Positions 51,052-60,221 of a stretch of 64,000 nucleotides of DNA are shown here, piece after piece. The notes below the pieces were generated by a model. It was not told the DNA's origin. It worked only from the letters and a program-made list of their open reading frames with translations, and made no database searches. A program made the translations under genes and the position numbers. Position 1 is the first letter of the stretch; the number at the start of each line of letters is the position of its first letter. This DNA comes from an uncultured Lachnospiraceae bacterium (GTDB lineage: Bacteria; Bacillota; Clostridia; Lachnospirales; Lachnospiraceae): assembly GCA_946414885.1 (NCBI GenBank), contig CAMKQH010000017.1, positions 22,773 through 86,772 on the forward strand, read 5' to 3'.

Positions 51052-51956
51052 CCGGCAATGTCCTCCATTACCTGTCCGCGATCCAGCTCGTTCAGAATCT
51101 CATGCCGGTCGCCCGCATACATTTTCAGCTCCACGTGGAACATGCCTGCATTCCGCAAGGATTCGCATGCCTTCCGCACGCCTTCCCCATAGGCACCGAC
51201 GGGATCCTCCGAGCCCGAAACCATCAGCACCGGAAGGTCCTTGGGAAGCTCCTCCAGATTTTTCTTCTTGTACAGCCTGTTTATGAGTTCAAACAGACAA
51301 CGATATCCGTTGACGGTAAAATGAAATCCGCAGAGCGGATCCACCCGGTAACGATTGACCACTTCCTCATCCTTCGAAAGCCAGTCGCTGGGCGTTCGAG
51401 GATTCGGGATTCTCTTGCAATAACTGCCCATGGCAAGCTTGTCGAGGGTTCTGCTCAAGTGCTTGTCCCCGTAGATCAACTCCATGCACTTGGACAGGAT
51501 TCTGACAAACGTAACGGCCGGTTTCTTCTCCATGCCCGTTCCCATAATAATGGCACCCTGAATGCCCGTCCCGTAACGGAACAGATAGTTCCTCAGGATA
51601 TAGGATCCCATGCTGTGGCCCAAAATAAAGTAAGGCACGCCAGGATACTGCGCCTGCACGGTTTTTTTCAGACGATGCACGTCGCGCACAATGACGGTCG
51701 CAGGATCCATTGGACAAAAATACCCGTACGTGTCTCCTTCACCCACGGACAAACCATGTCCCAAATGGTCTTCGCCCGTCACAAGAAACCCCCGCTCCGT
51801 AAGGAACGCGGCAAAATCCTCGTACCTCGCCATATACTCCGACATGCCGTGAATGATCTGAACGATGGCCTTCGGCTCCCCTTCCGGAACGTACTTGACC
51901 GAATATAGCTTGTGGATGCCGTCTCTGGAATCAATCGTAAATTCTTCCTTCCTCAT
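51000..51956 (-). CDS. Alpha/beta hydrolase, monoacylglycerol lipase-like
   Basis: A 318-residue serine hydrolase of the S33/MGL type. HGMSEYMARYEDFAAFL forms the oxyanion region, the nucleophile is in ILGHSMGSYI near residue 110, the Asp in VSGSEDPVGA, and the His in AGDRHEILNE. ATG 51956 gives the usual length; the frame is open for 52 more codons without a ribosome site. Likely substrates are monoglycerides or lysophospholipids (family knowledge). Confidence 0.88.
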   Translation of the reverse strand: MRKEEFTIDSRDGIHKLYSVKYVPEGEPKAIVQIIHGMSEYMARYEDFAAFLTERGFLVTGEDHLGHGLSVGEGDTYGYFCPMDPATVIVRDVHRLKKTVQAQYPGVPYFILGHSMGSYILRNYLFRYGTGIQGAIIMGTGMEKKPAVTFVRILSKCMELIYGDKHLSRTLDKLAMGSYCKRIPNPRTPSDWLSKDEEVVNRYRVDPLCGFHFTVNGYRCLFELINRLYKKKNLEELPKDLPVLMVSGSEDPVGAYGEGVRKACESLRNAGMFHVELKMYAGDRHEILNELDRGQVMEDIAGWITLSGGLEGTNGTAQ

Positions 51957-52150
51957 AGCGTAACCCCGTCTTTCCCGGATCCCGTTTCCGTTATCCGACA
52001 AACCATCCATTACGCCGCTCCGTCTTACCACGCATTCTGGAGCGCCGCACGTCCCAAACTCCCATGATTTATTGTAACCCATAATCCCTGAAAAAGGAAT
52101 AGTCTTTACCAAAATTTTAGAATATGGACGTGGAAAAAACGTGAAAATAT

Positions 52151-52204
52151 AAGCCCTGCGGCCGGACGACTTGCGACGTCGCCTTTATCCGCAGGGCTTT
52201 TTTA
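52151..52204. terminator. Terminator hairpin after metG
   Basis: AAGCCCTGCGG and CCGCAGGGCTT are exact 11-bp complements. On the plus strand TTTTTT follows; on the minus strand TTATATTTTC follows. It ends the metG transcript 12 bases past its stop. Confidence 0.8.
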
Positions 52205-52216
52205 TGATTTACGTTA

Positions 52217-54304
52217 TTAGCAGATCTCTGCGCCCGCAGGCATGTCCTTCTCGGGAGTCATTAGGGAAAGCTTACCCTCCGCGTCTTCCGCGCAAAGGAG
52301 CATGCCCTCGCTCATCAAGCCAGCCATCTTTCTGGGTGCAAGGTTCACAAGAACCATGACCTTCTTGCCCACCATTTCCTCGGGCTCGTAAGTGCCGTGA
52401 ATACCGGAAAGGATCTGCTTCACCTGGCTTCCGACCTTCACCTTGCTGCAAAGAAGCTTCTTGGAGCCCTTTACTGCTTCGCACGCAAGGATCTCACCCA
52501 CCTGGAACTGCAGCTTTGCGAAATCATCATAGGTGATCTCCGGCTTTGCCTCCACGTCGATCGCTTCCTGCGCGGCGTCGCCCTTTCCGTCAACCTCCGC
52601 CTGGGCTCCTGCCTTTGTTCCGGTCAGCTCCGCCCACTTTGCATCTGCCTCTTCCTGGGTCATTCTGCCAGCCTTTACAAGATTTGCGAAGGCAACCTTC
52701 TGATGCTCAAGGAATTCCTGACGCTGACGTGCCTGTACTTCCTCAGCCTTCTTCAGGATCTCTTCCTTGTCCAGTCTTGCGAACAGGATCTCCGGCTTCT
52801 CCGTCACCTTGCTGCCCTGGTTTGCTCCAAAGGTTCCAAGCTGATCAAAGTCGCGAAGGGAGATACCCAGCTGCTCAGCGATCTTTCCGGCCGTTGTGGG
52901 CAGGAAAGGCGCCAGCAGGGAAGCACCGATGATGATGCCCTCGCTGAGGTTATAGAGAACGGTAGCAAGGCGATCCTGCTTTGCGGGATCCTTTGCAAGC
53001 ACCCAAGGCTCCGTCTCGTCAATGTATTTGTTCAGTCTCTTAAATACTGCAAAGATCTCCGTCAGGGCATCTGCCACGTGAAGCGTGTCCATGAGCTTTT
53101 CCACCTTCTCATAGGCCCCCGTCACCACTGCCTTCAAGTCATCGTCGATCTCCGGAACTGCCACGCCCTTGTCTGCCACGGCACCGCCAAAATACTTGTT
53201 GCTCATGGCAACGGTACGGTTCACCAGATTGCCCAGGGTGTTAGCAAGATCAGAGTTCACGCGCTCCGTCATCAGCTCCCAGGTGATCGTTCCGTCATTT
53301 TCATACGGCATCTCATGCAACACAAAGTAACGCACGGCATCCAGACCAAAGATGTTGATCATGTCATCCACGTAGATCACGTTACCCTTGGACTTGCTCA
53401 TCTTCTCGCCGCCCTGAAGCAGCCAGGGATGTCCAAACACCTGCTTAGGCAAGGGCTCGCCCAGTGCCATCAGGAAAATGGGCCAATAGATCGTATGGAA
53501 GCGGATGATGTCCTTACCGATGAGATGCAGGTCTGCAGGCCAATTCTTCTTGTAGAGGTCGCTGCTGTTGCCGTCCGCGTCATAGCCGATGCCGGTAATG
53601 TAGTTGCTCAGGGCGTCAAGCCATACGTAAACCACGTGTTTCTCGTCAAAGTCCACGGGAATGCCCCACTTGAAGGAGGTTCTGGACACGCAGAGATCCT
53701 GCAGGCCGGGAAGCAGGAAATTGTTCATCATCTCGTTCTTTCTGGACACGGGCTGAATGAACTCAGGATGCGTGTTGATATGCTCGATCAGGCGGTCTGC
53801 ATACTTCTTCATCTTGAAGAAATATGCCTCCTCCTTCTCATCATGCACGGCACCGCCGCAGACGGGGCACTTGCCTTCCTTCAGCTGCGTTTCGGTATAG
53901 AATGCCTCACACTCCGTACAATATTTGCCTTCATAGGAGCTCTTGTAGATGTCTCCCTGATCATATAATTTCTTAAAGATCTTCTGGATCTGAAGCTCAT
54001 GATCCGCGTCCGTCGTGCGGATAAAACGGTCATAAGAAGTACCCATCATGTCCCAGAGAGACTTGATGGTGCCCGCAGTCTTGTCCACGAACTCCTTCGG
54101 GGTCATGTCCTCCTCAATGGCACGGGTCTCGATCTTCTGTCCATGCTCGTCACTTCCCGTCTGGAAATGCACGTCAAAGCCGTCTGCCTTTTTATATCTG
54201 GCAATGGCATCAGCCAGAATGATTTCATAGCAGTTGCCAATGTGGGGCTTGCCGGACGTATAGGCGATGGCCGTCGTAATGTAGTATTTTCCTTTGCTTG
54301 TCAT
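52217..54304 (-). CDS. metG: Methionyl-tRNA synthetase
   Basis: A 695-residue class I synthetase. It has the HIGH-type YTSGKPHIGNCYEI near residue 16, a zinc knuckle (CTECEAFY, then CPVCGG near residue 145), KMSKSKGN near 304, an anticodon-binding helical domain, and a C-terminal tRNA-binding OB domain (residues 595-695, FAKLQFQVGEILACE) that makes it a dimeric type. An Ala/Glu-rich linker joins the last domain. AAGGAGG precedes the ATG. A T-box leader upstream couples its expression to uncharged tRNA-Met. Confidence 0.97.
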   Translation of the reverse strand: MTSKGKYYITTAIAYTSGKPHIGNCYEIILADAIARYKKADGFDVHFQTGSDEHGQKIETRAIEEDMTPKEFVDKTAGTIKSLWDMMGTSYDRFIRTTDADHELQIQKIFKKLYDQGDIYKSSYEGKYCTECEAFYTETQLKEGKCPVCGGAVHDEKEEAYFFKMKKYADRLIEHINTHPEFIQPVSRKNEMMNNFLLPGLQDLCVSRTSFKWGIPVDFDEKHVVYVWLDALSNYITGIGYDADGNSSDLYKKNWPADLHLIGKDIIRFHTIYWPIFLMALGEPLPKQVFGHPWLLQGGEKMSKSKGNVIYVDDMINIFGLDAVRYFVLHEMPYENDGTITWELMTERVNSDLANTLGNLVNRTVAMSNKYFGGAVADKGVAVPEIDDDLKAVVTGAYEKVEKLMDTLHVADALTEIFAVFKRLNKYIDETEPWVLAKDPAKQDRLATVLYNLSEGIIIGASLLAPFLPTTAGKIAEQLGISLRDFDQLGTFGANQGSKVTEKPEILFARLDKEEILKKAEEVQARQRQEFLEHQKVAFANLVKAGRMTQEEADAKWAELTGTKAGAQAEVDGKGDAAQEAIDVEAKPEITYDDFAKLQFQVGEILACEAVKGSKKLLCSKVKVGSQVKQILSGIHGTYEPEEMVGKKVMVLVNLAPRKMAGLMSEGMLLCAEDAEGKLSLMTPEKDMPAGAEIC

Positions 54305-54364
54305 AATTTCCTGCCTCCTTAACTTTATGTGAACCGTGAGTTATTTTCCGTTTACTCCATGTTT

Positions 54365-54670
54365 GTTGCTTTTTTCACATTGCCCCACTTGAGAAAGCAA
54401 CACATATCTGCCTTTACTTCTGCCATGTTGCCTTTTCAACCACTTGCGAACCAAACAAACAACATAATTCCTCATGCATGCCTCTACATGTTGCTTTTAC
54501 CTACTTTATGCTTCAAAAAAGGCAACGCGCGGCGGCATTTGTCATGCTTTTGTTGCGTTTACCTCCCGTAAGGGATCTGTCCCTTCTGGCGAGGTATTTC
54601 TCGGAAGATTCTTGCTTTCTTTGCCTCCCGCGAGGATTCCGTCCCCCCTGGCGGGGCATTCCTGCCAAAC
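54365..54670. repeat. Degenerate 62-bp-period palindrome array in the metG leader
   Basis: Units start at 54365, 54427, 54490, 54552 and about 54614 (periods 62, 63, 62, 62). The first three contain a 37-bp window bounded by GTTG(C) and (G)CAAC: 54365-54401, 54427-54463 and 54490-54526. The last two instead have ACCTC...GAGGT and GCCTC...GGGGC around CCCG/GGCG. It lies between the T-box terminator and the metG start on the transcribed strand. Confidence 0.7.
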
Positions 54671-54692
54671 TGCAGGATCCGGACCTTGAGTC

Positions 54693-55060
54693 TCAATAAA
54701 GAAACGCCTCCCCACGCGCGAATCCTCGCACGCAAGAAGGCGTCATTAACGCTGTACCACTTCTCTTCACCTGCGTCCACGGGCGCAGGCCTCATTGAAT
54801 TCTTTAAGACGCATTCCGCCTGCGTTCCTAAAGAATCCTTACCGCCATAACGGGCGGTTCCCGTCGCAGCCTAACCCATTCCGTACCTGTTTGCGTCTCC
54901 CCTCCGGGATGCAAGAGCACGTTAATACGCTCGGTGCGCAGCTCGTGAAGCCATGTTCCTTTTGTTCCGGCTCCGCTTCTCCCAGCTTCTGAAGCGTTCT
55001 CTGGAAAGCCTTTCCAAAAGTACTCTCTTCGTCATTGCCTTTCATGACGTATTTGTCTGT
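54693..55060 (-). promoter_or_regulatory. T-box riboswitch leader of metG (probably Met-specific)
   Basis: The minus-strand leader has the T-box start ATGACGAAGAGAGTA near 55045, a stem I region, and the T-box core AAGTGGTACAGCG at 54750-54762. The following hairpin AGGCGT/AACGCC (54703-54743) with TTTCTTTATT is the terminator, and the T-box core would form the competing antiterminator. An ATG within GGAACATGGCTT of the stem I 3' side is a likely Met specifier codon, which agrees with metG downstream. Confidence 0.85.
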
Positions 55061-55066
55061 TTTCTT

Positions 55067-55096
55067 ACCATAGCACGTCGCAACCCGCAAAGTCAA
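55067..55096 (-). promoter_or_regulatory. Promoter of the metG leader
   Basis: Minus strand TTGACT (55091-55096), 18-bp spacer, TATGGT (55067-55072). Transcription would start near 55060, just ahead of T-box stem I. Confidence 0.6.
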
Positions 55097-55129
55097 GCCC
55101 TTTGAGTGAAAACGTCCCTTGGCTTCCCG

Positions 55130-55567
55130 TCAATTTCCGTTTTTCTCACGGATCGCGAGATTCATTTTCTCAGCAAGATCCTTATTATACTTCATAAATC
55201 CGAGCCAGATCAAAATGGTGATCACGATCACGCCGATCACCGTGCATACGCAGGCCGTCGTCCCTGCCTCCACGGGAATCCAGCCAACCTTCAGTGCCGC
55301 GAAGAAATATACGGCAAGACCGATCCCCAGATGGATCACGGCCGCCAATGCCTTCGGCACGTTCTCCATGCGATAGAGAACGCTCGGGACGCCAAAGCCA
55401 AGGCCCGTTGCCACGCAGGCCAGCGCCATTTTCGTAAACTGATAATTGCTCGTCACAAAACTTCCCTTTCCAATCTGATCAAAGATCACGCCCACGATCA
55501 AAAAGATCGTCGCGCTTAACGCGATGGAAATCACCGTCGATGATACCATATTCTTTAAAGTCTTCAT
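55130..55567 (-). CDS. DUF3021 family membrane protein
   Basis: A 145-residue protein with four membrane spans typical of DUF3021 (SATIFLIVGVIF, then FTKMALACVATGLGFGVPSVLY, a third near residue 82 and a fourth near 110). DUF3021 proteins are almost always encoded beside a small LytTR regulator and are thought to control its activity at the membrane. AAAGGAGG precedes the ATG. It follows the LytTR gene after 57 bases. Confidence 0.88.
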   Translation of the reverse strand: MKTLKNMVSSTVISIALSATIFLIVGVIFDQIGKGSFVTSNYQFTKMALACVATGLGFGVPSVLYRMENVPKALAAVIHLGIGLAVYFFAALKVGWIPVEAGTTACVCTVIGVIVITILIWLGFMKYNKDLAEKMNLAIREKNGN

Positions 55568-55624
55568 AGTTTTTCCTCCTTTTTGAAATTCATTCCAGAT
55601 TCTTATTTGCTTTTTGAAACGTTT

Positions 55625-56068
55625 CTAGATTCCCAGATACTTTCTTAGTTCCGGAACGTATTTCCTGGAAATATATTCCTTTTCGCCATTTTTTAAGTGC
55701 AAAAGCATCACTCCGTTGAAGGAAGGCTCCACGCTTTCCAGGAACTTTAAGTTGATGGCCGCGGACTTAGACACCTGCATGAAATTCTTTCCAAGGATTT
55801 CCAAAAGTTCATACATCCGCTTTCCGACGCGGTACGTCTCCTTCCCGGCAACCACGTACACCTTCTCGTTTTCCACGCGAAGCAGCGCGATTTCTTCAGG
55901 TTTCAGTATCACCATGCGTTCCTCGCGGTTGCCGATCAGCATCCCCTGGGAATGCTGGAACTGCGAAATTTCCTGCGCGAGCTCCGAGATTTCCGGCGTC
56001 AGTTCTCCTGCGTGGATCACTGCGTAAGGCTCTGTAATGCTTTCAGAGATATTCAACTCCACTCTCAC
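55625..56068 (-). CDS. Stand-alone LytTR-domain transcriptional regulator
   Basis: A 147-residue protein lacking a receiver domain. The C-terminal LytTR domain (residues 45-147) has VILKPEEIALLRVENEKVYVV and FMQVSKSAAINLKFLESVEPSFNG, and ends with the family's YVPELRKYLG. It starts at GTG 56068 with GGGAGG 8 bases upstream. With DUF3021 it forms the common LytTR/DUF3021 pair that regulates its own operon in response to membrane or metabolic state. It is unrelated to the peptide-sensing regulator at 11 kb except in fold. The region 56069-56210 upstream contains a GACATTTGTC palindrome that could be its operator. Confidence 0.88.
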   Translation of the reverse strand: MRVELNISESITEPYAVIHAGELTPEISELAQEISQFQHSQGMLIGNREERMVILKPEEIALLRVENEKVYVVAGKETYRVGKRMYELLEILGKNFMQVSKSAAINLKFLESVEPSFNGVMLLHLKNGEKEYISRKYVPELRKYLGI

Positions 56069-56210
56069 GTAAAAACCTCCCGTACCAAGCTGCAGATCTG
56101 ACAGCCCGTTTTCATAAAACCCTTTCTTGTTGTAATGCCACGTATCGGTTCCGATGATTGCATGTTAGCATGCCAAACGACATTTGTCATTATGATATCG
56201 GTAAGTGGCA

Positions 56211-56250
56211 GAAAAAAAGAGGCAAGATGCGACTTTCGTCACTTCTTGCC
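56211..56250 (-). terminator. Terminator after the zinc-ribbon gene
   Basis: GGCAAGA (56221-56227) and TCTTGCC (56244-56250), extended by GCGAC/GTGAC, then TCTTTTTTT on the minus strand. It separates the peroxiredoxin transcript from the LytTR pair. Confidence 0.85.
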
Positions 56251-56259
56251 CCAATCCGA

Positions 56260-56772
56260 TCATGAATTCTGCATTTCGTCACTGGAATTCCCGATCCCCA
56301 CAAGATACTCCGAAGGGATTACGTAGCCATTTGCCTGGAGTTTTCTAATATAGTCCACGTTCCGGAGGCGGCGTTTTGACTCTTCGAGATACTTTGCATT
56401 TGACTTGGCTGCAAATCCCAGCGCGATCCAAATGGAGAGTCCAAGGCAGGCAACCGCACCAATGGCGCCAACGATCACAACCGTCACGACCAGCGTGCTG
56501 TAATAATTCTTAACGTGTGTCGTGTAATAGAGCCAGCCTCCGCTGATCGCCGTCACCGCCACAAGAATCAAAAAGGCCTTCAGATAATAGCCCGGGTTCG
56601 TGCTCTTCGGATCAAAACCCTCAATTGCTACCTCTCGCCATCTTTTATCCAAATATTCCTGCTTGCATCTCGGGCAGAACCGGATCGGACTGCCATACGC
56701 CCAAGTATTGCTCTGTTCCCTTGTTTTCTCGCCGCACTTAGGGCAAGTTCCCTCCAAATAGGAAAGTCCCAT
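56260..56772 (-). CDS. Zinc-ribbon membrane protein of unknown function
   Basis: A 170-residue protein. Residues 10-40 hold two CxxC pairs (CPKCGEK and CPRCKQE) that form a zinc ribbon. Two membrane spans follow (AFLILVAVTAISGGWLYY and TLVVTVVIVGAIGAVACLGL), then a charged tail. It resembles small envelope or sensor proteins, but the family is not recognised. It lies about 80 bases downstream of the peroxiredoxin gene and probably shares its transcript. Confidence 0.6.
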   Translation of the reverse strand: MGLSYLEGTCPKCGEKTREQSNTWAYGSPIRFCPRCKQEYLDKRWREVAIEGFDPKSTNPGYYLKAFLILVAVTAISGGWLYYTTHVKNYYSTLVVTVVIVGAIGAVACLGLSIWIALGFAAKSNAKYLEESKRRLRNVDYIRKLQANGYVIPSEYLVGIGNSSDEMQNS

Positions 56773-56850
56773 GACCGTCTTCCTCCCGTCTTTTTCCCGC
56801 TTCTTGCTTTCTCCTCTGCCTTTCGCCTGGTTCCTGCTTCCAGCGTTTTC

Positions 56851-57522
56851 CTACTTCATCTTCTTCATGGCCAAGTACCACTCCAGGTTGCGAAGTTCTT
56901 CATTCTCCGCCCTGCTTTCCGCCTCCTCCAGCGTCAGCGGCGCGCCAAGCACCACGTCATCCCCCGGCTGCCAGTTGGCGGGGGTGCTGACGTTCTCCGC
57001 GTCATGCAACTGCAAGGATTCCACGATTCTCTTGATCTCCGGCAGATTTCTTCCCGTGCTCATGGGATAATAGAGAATGGCACGGATGATCCCCTCGGGA
57101 TCAATGATGAATACGGCGCGCACTGTCTGCGTCTTTGCCACGGTCTGCAGCATGCCGTATTTTTTTGCCACGCTCATGCTAATGTCCGCAATGATGGGGA
57201 ATGCAAGCTTTACCGCGCCGCTTCCGTCCAGGTCGATCCCCTCGATGCTCTTGGCCCAGGCCAGATGGGAGTGCAAGGAGTCGATGGATAGCCCGATCAG
57301 TTTTGTATTCAGCGCCGCGAACTCGCCTGCCATCTTCGTGAAACCGATAAACTCCGTCGTGCAGACTGGCGTAAAATCGGCGGGATGCGAAAACAGCACC
57401 ACCCAGCTCCCCTTATAATCCTCAGGGAAATTCACCTTTCCCATGGTCGTCATTGCCCTAAACGCAGGCGCCGGATCTCCGATCATCGGCATTCTGCTCA
57501 TTTCTTCCATTCCTTCCGCCAT
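56851..57522 (-). CDS. Peroxiredoxin, 1-Cys (Prx6-like)
   Basis: A 223-residue thiol peroxidase. The peroxidatic Cys is in FSHPADFTPVCTTE near residue 46, and the Arg in VRAVFIIDPEGIIRAI is kept. The C-terminal domain after residue 160 is of the Prx6 type. No second cysteine is visible in the translated product, so it needs an external thiol. ATG 57522 has AAGGAG 8 bases upstream; nine more codons are open before it. In a strict anaerobe it would protect against peroxide. Confidence 0.92.
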   Translation of the reverse strand: MAEGMEEMSRMPMIGDPAPAFRAMTTMGKVNFPEDYKGSWVVLFSHPADFTPVCTTEFIGFTKMAGEFAALNTKLIGLSIDSLHSHLAWAKSIEGIDLDGSGAVKLAFPIIADISMSVAKKYGMLQTVAKTQTVRAVFIIDPEGIIRAILYYPMSTGRNLPEIKRIVESLQLHDAENVSTPANWQPGDDVVLGAPLTLEEAESRAENEELRNLEWYLAMKKMK

Positions 57523-57751
57523 TTCCTTTTCTCCTTCCCCAAGCGTCATGTTACCAAATTATTTAAATTCTCACGTGTCGCCGTTCCCGCATTTCAGAAT
57601 CCCAATGTTTTACCCATTTGTCACGTCATCTTTTGGGGTATTTTCAAGGAATCTTTCATGATATACCCAGGCTCTTTTTCTTTTGGGTATCATGGAAAAG
57701 AATTTTCTCTTTTACCCAAATCCTCAAAGTAAACCCACGTTGCAGACATGC

Positions 57752-57779
57752 ATTATAATCATGCGCCCCAAGCATACAA
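57752..57779 (-). promoter_or_regulatory. Promoter and long leader of the peroxiredoxin gene
   Basis: Minus strand TTGTAT (57774-57779), 16-bp spacer, TATAAT (57752-57757). The leader to ATG 57522 is about 225 bases and contains four GGGTA motifs, two of them inverted (GATACCC and GGGTATATC, about 57655-57695 on the plus strand). No gene is present in 57523-57835. Confidence 0.55.
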
Positions 57780-57835
57780 ACACAAAAGAAAGACATCAGC
57801 ACGCAACACACCTGATCACTTCTTCGGATTCACGT

Positions 57836-58621
57836 TTAACCGAACATGACGGGCACGAATTTCTCTACGCATTTAGTCCAGAACACCAGGTCATGAATGC
57901 CGGCGTCCTCCCAATACGTATGCTCCACGCCCTGCTCCTCTAAGAACCGGTGCATTGCGCGGTTCGGCTCGATCAGGAAATCCTCCGTGCCGCAGGCCAT
58001 AAAGATCTCCGGAAGCTTTCTTCCTTCAACCTTTAATTTCTTCACAAGTGCCTCCGGATTGTTATCACTCTCAAGTACCTTTGATGGTTCTCCGAAACAC
58101 TCGCGGTAATATTCATAGTTGCACATGCCATTGTCATATCCGGGGGTCATTCTTGCCACCTCGTGCTGGATCAGTGCTGAGGACCATGCTGCCGCCTTGC
58201 CAAAGGTTTCCGGGCTGTGCAGCGCCGCGTGAAGCGCGCCGAAGCCGCCCATGGAAAAGCCCATGACGTAAGTATCCTCTGGCCCCTTCGCGAGTCCAAA
58301 GGTCTTTCTTACGTACTCCACCAGTTCCTTCTCCAGGAAGGTTCCGTACTGATGTCCCGTGGACAATCCGTCGATCCAGAAGCCATTCTCTCCGGAGGGC
58401 ACGACGATCGCAAAATTATACTTTGACGCCAGTTCTTCCGAAACCCAATTCCATGCGTCACCCGTATAGCCATGGAGCAGGAACAGGGTCTTCATGCCCC
58501 TCTTCGCATACTTTTCCTCCATCGGAGGCGCGTCATATCTGGGATCATTGGGTAAAAACATTTGAAAACTCACGTACCTCCTGAGACAATTTGAAAAAAT
58601 CCTGATGGTAAGACTTGCCAC
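57836..58621 (-). CDS. Esterase of the alpha/beta hydrolase (esterase D / FrmB) type
   Basis: A 261-residue cytosolic serine esterase. The nucleophile is in VMGFSMGGFGALHAAL near residue 120, the oxyanion HGYTGDAWNWV near 50, an Asp in CGTEDFLIEPN near 208 and His in AGIHDLVFW near 243. This group includes acetyl-xylan, feruloyl and S-formylglutathione esterases, so removal of acyl groups from plant oligosaccharides is plausible. It starts at GTG 58621 with GGAGGG upstream. It follows the diguanylate cyclase gene after about 60 bases. Confidence 0.85.
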   Translation of the reverse strand: MASLTIRIFSNCLRRYVSFQMFLPNDPRYDAPPMEEKYAKRGMKTLFLLHGYTGDAWNWVSEELASKYNFAIVVPSGENGFWIDGLSTGHQYGTFLEKELVEYVRKTFGLAKGPEDTYVMGFSMGGFGALHAALHSPETFGKAAAWSSALIQHEVARMTPGYDNGMCNYEYYRECFGEPSKVLESDNNPEALVKKLKVEGRKLPEIFMACGTEDFLIEPNRAMHRFLEEQGVEHTYWEDAGIHDLVFWTKCVEKFVPVMFG

Positions 58622-58682
58622 GTTATTTCCCTCCTGTCACGTTTATTTTTCCGCTTCGCCTTAGCAATCCTATTGATTCGCG

Positions 58683-60095
58683 TTAGCGATAGCTGCCGTA
58701 CTTTGCCTTGAATTTCTCTTTATTTTCATACATGGCTTTATCCGCGCGTTTCACGACCTGGTCCACGCTGCTGTCATTCTCCGTAAACTCCGCCATGCCG
58801 ACGGATGCGGAATACCGCTCCCAGGGATCCTTGTCCAGCTGTCCGTAAGCCCCCATAAAGGCCTCCGTGATCTGCGTCATGCGAAGGAGCCGGCTCATGT
58901 AATCTTCATTCCTAAGTACCACTACAAATTCATCACCGCCCACGCGGAACACGGGCGATCTCTTGTAGATATTACAAATGATGTTGCAACATCCTTTGAT
59001 GTATACGTCACCATATTTATGTCCGTATTTGTCATTCACGTATTTCAGATTGTTCAGATCCACCATGACGATGGCAAACTTTGCCGTCTGATCGGCGATC
59101 TCCTGGGTCAGTATGTCGATCAGTTTATTGTACGCCGCCTGATTGCCAACCCTCGTAAGCGCATCCTTGTAGGCAGTCTCGCTGATTTGGTCGAGCTTTT
59201 CCTCCTGCTCCTGGATGTTGCTCTTGGCACGGCTGAGATTTGTCATGTAATAAAGGCTTTCCTTCATCACCGACATGAATTCATAATACAATTCCTCGAT
59301 CTCACTGGCCGTATGAAGGTTCAGTTCCTCCATCTTCTGCACGTTCTGGAAACGGTCGCTCTCCGTCACGTAGGTAAAGTCATGGGCGCAGTCCGACATT
59401 TTTTGGAGCGGCTCCGTGACGCCCTTTCGCACGATCCAGGCGTCGATCATCAAGACGCCTGCAACGACAAGCCCAAAAAACGCCAGTATTGCCGCAAGGA
59501 ACGTTATGTTATTCTCATATACCTTATCCATGGAAAAAGTAACGCAGACGTGACATTGACAGCGTCCCTGATCATCCAGGACCGGCCGGAAGTACGTCAA
59601 AAGGCGTCCCTCTTCCGTCTTTCCCGTCGAAACGGAAAGTTCTTCCCCTTGGATCAGGTTCTTAAAATGTTTTTGATAGGGCGCTTGCAGTTCGATCACC
59701 ATGCCCGGCGCTCCGACCGCCTTTGCACCGGCGTCCTGCATGTTGAAGATCACGCGCCCTCCCGCCTCTTCAAAGCGCAGAACGTAAGCATAAAGTACGT
59801 CCGGATAGCTTTCCTTCAATTCCTGAAAGCCTCTCCTAAGGACGTCATATTCCTCCAGTTCCCGGTTCTTTTCCAGATACTCCGTCACCTTATTCCCGTC
59901 AAGCTGCCGCGCGATCAGGCTCGTCATTCCCTGGGCAATGCGGGTATAATCATTGATCATCTGTTTCCGGAACCAGAAATAAGAGATGGGGATCACCATG
60001 AGCACGATCAATAAACCACTGATCATATACGTCAGTGGCAAGCGAAAAGACAAGGATTGGCTTTTCTTTTTGATCCTGCTAAGTCGTTCCCCCAT
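58683..60095 (-). CDS. Membrane-bound diguanylate cyclase (GGDEF)
   Basis: A 470-residue sensor enzyme making cyclic di-GMP. A membrane span at about residues 20-42 is followed by an extracytoplasmic Cache-like region (residues 45-195) and a second span near 200-222, then a linker helix and the C-terminal GGDEF domain. The active loop is RVGGDEFVVVL near residue 385, with the metal Asp in VMVDLNNLKYVNDKYGH. It appears catalytically intact. The I-site RxxD is not obvious. No EAL protein or c-di-GMP riboswitch was noticed in the window. Confidence 0.92.
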   Translation of the reverse strand: MGERLSRIKKKSQSLSFRLPLTYMISGLLIVLMVIPISYFWFRKQMINDYTRIAQGMTSLIARQLDGNKVTEYLEKNRELEEYDVLRRGFQELKESYPDVLYAYVLRFEEAGGRVIFNMQDAGAKAVGAPGMVIELQAPYQKHFKNLIQGEELSVSTGKTEEGRLLTYFRPVLDDQGRCQCHVCVTFSMDKVYENNITFLAAILAFFGLVVAGVLMIDAWIVRKGVTEPLQKMSDCAHDFTYVTESDRFQNVQKMEELNLHTASEIEELYYEFMSVMKESLYYMTNLSRAKSNIQEQEEKLDQISETAYKDALTRVGNQAAYNKLIDILTQEIADQTAKFAIVMVDLNNLKYVNDKYGHKYGDVYIKGCCNIICNIYKRSPVFRVGGDEFVVVLRNEDYMSRLLRMTQITEAFMGAYGQLDKDPWERYSASVGMAEFTENDSSVDQVVKRADKAMYENKEKFKAKYGSYR

Positions 60096-60147
60096 TCCAA
60101 AAAAGCTCCTGCGTTCTCCCTCCTCCCCAAAGGAGGGTAGTGAAAGA

Positions 60148-60168
60148 AAGGAGGGATGCTCCCTCCTT
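60148..60168. terminator. Hairpin between rpe and the diguanylate cyclase gene
   Basis: AAGGAGGGA and TCCCTCCTT around TGC are exact complements. On the minus strand TTCTTTC follows, so it can end the rpe transcript 54 bases past its stop. Confidence 0.6.
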
Positions 60169-60221
60169 TCCTTATGTTCTACATACCGTCCGGCATCAGA
60201 CCTTCGCCATGACGCCGCTCA

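Noticed and set aside
52397..53968. 523-codon plus-strand frame antisense to metG
   Set aside because: metG is unmistakable on the other strand; the antisense frame is unlike any family and lacks start signals.
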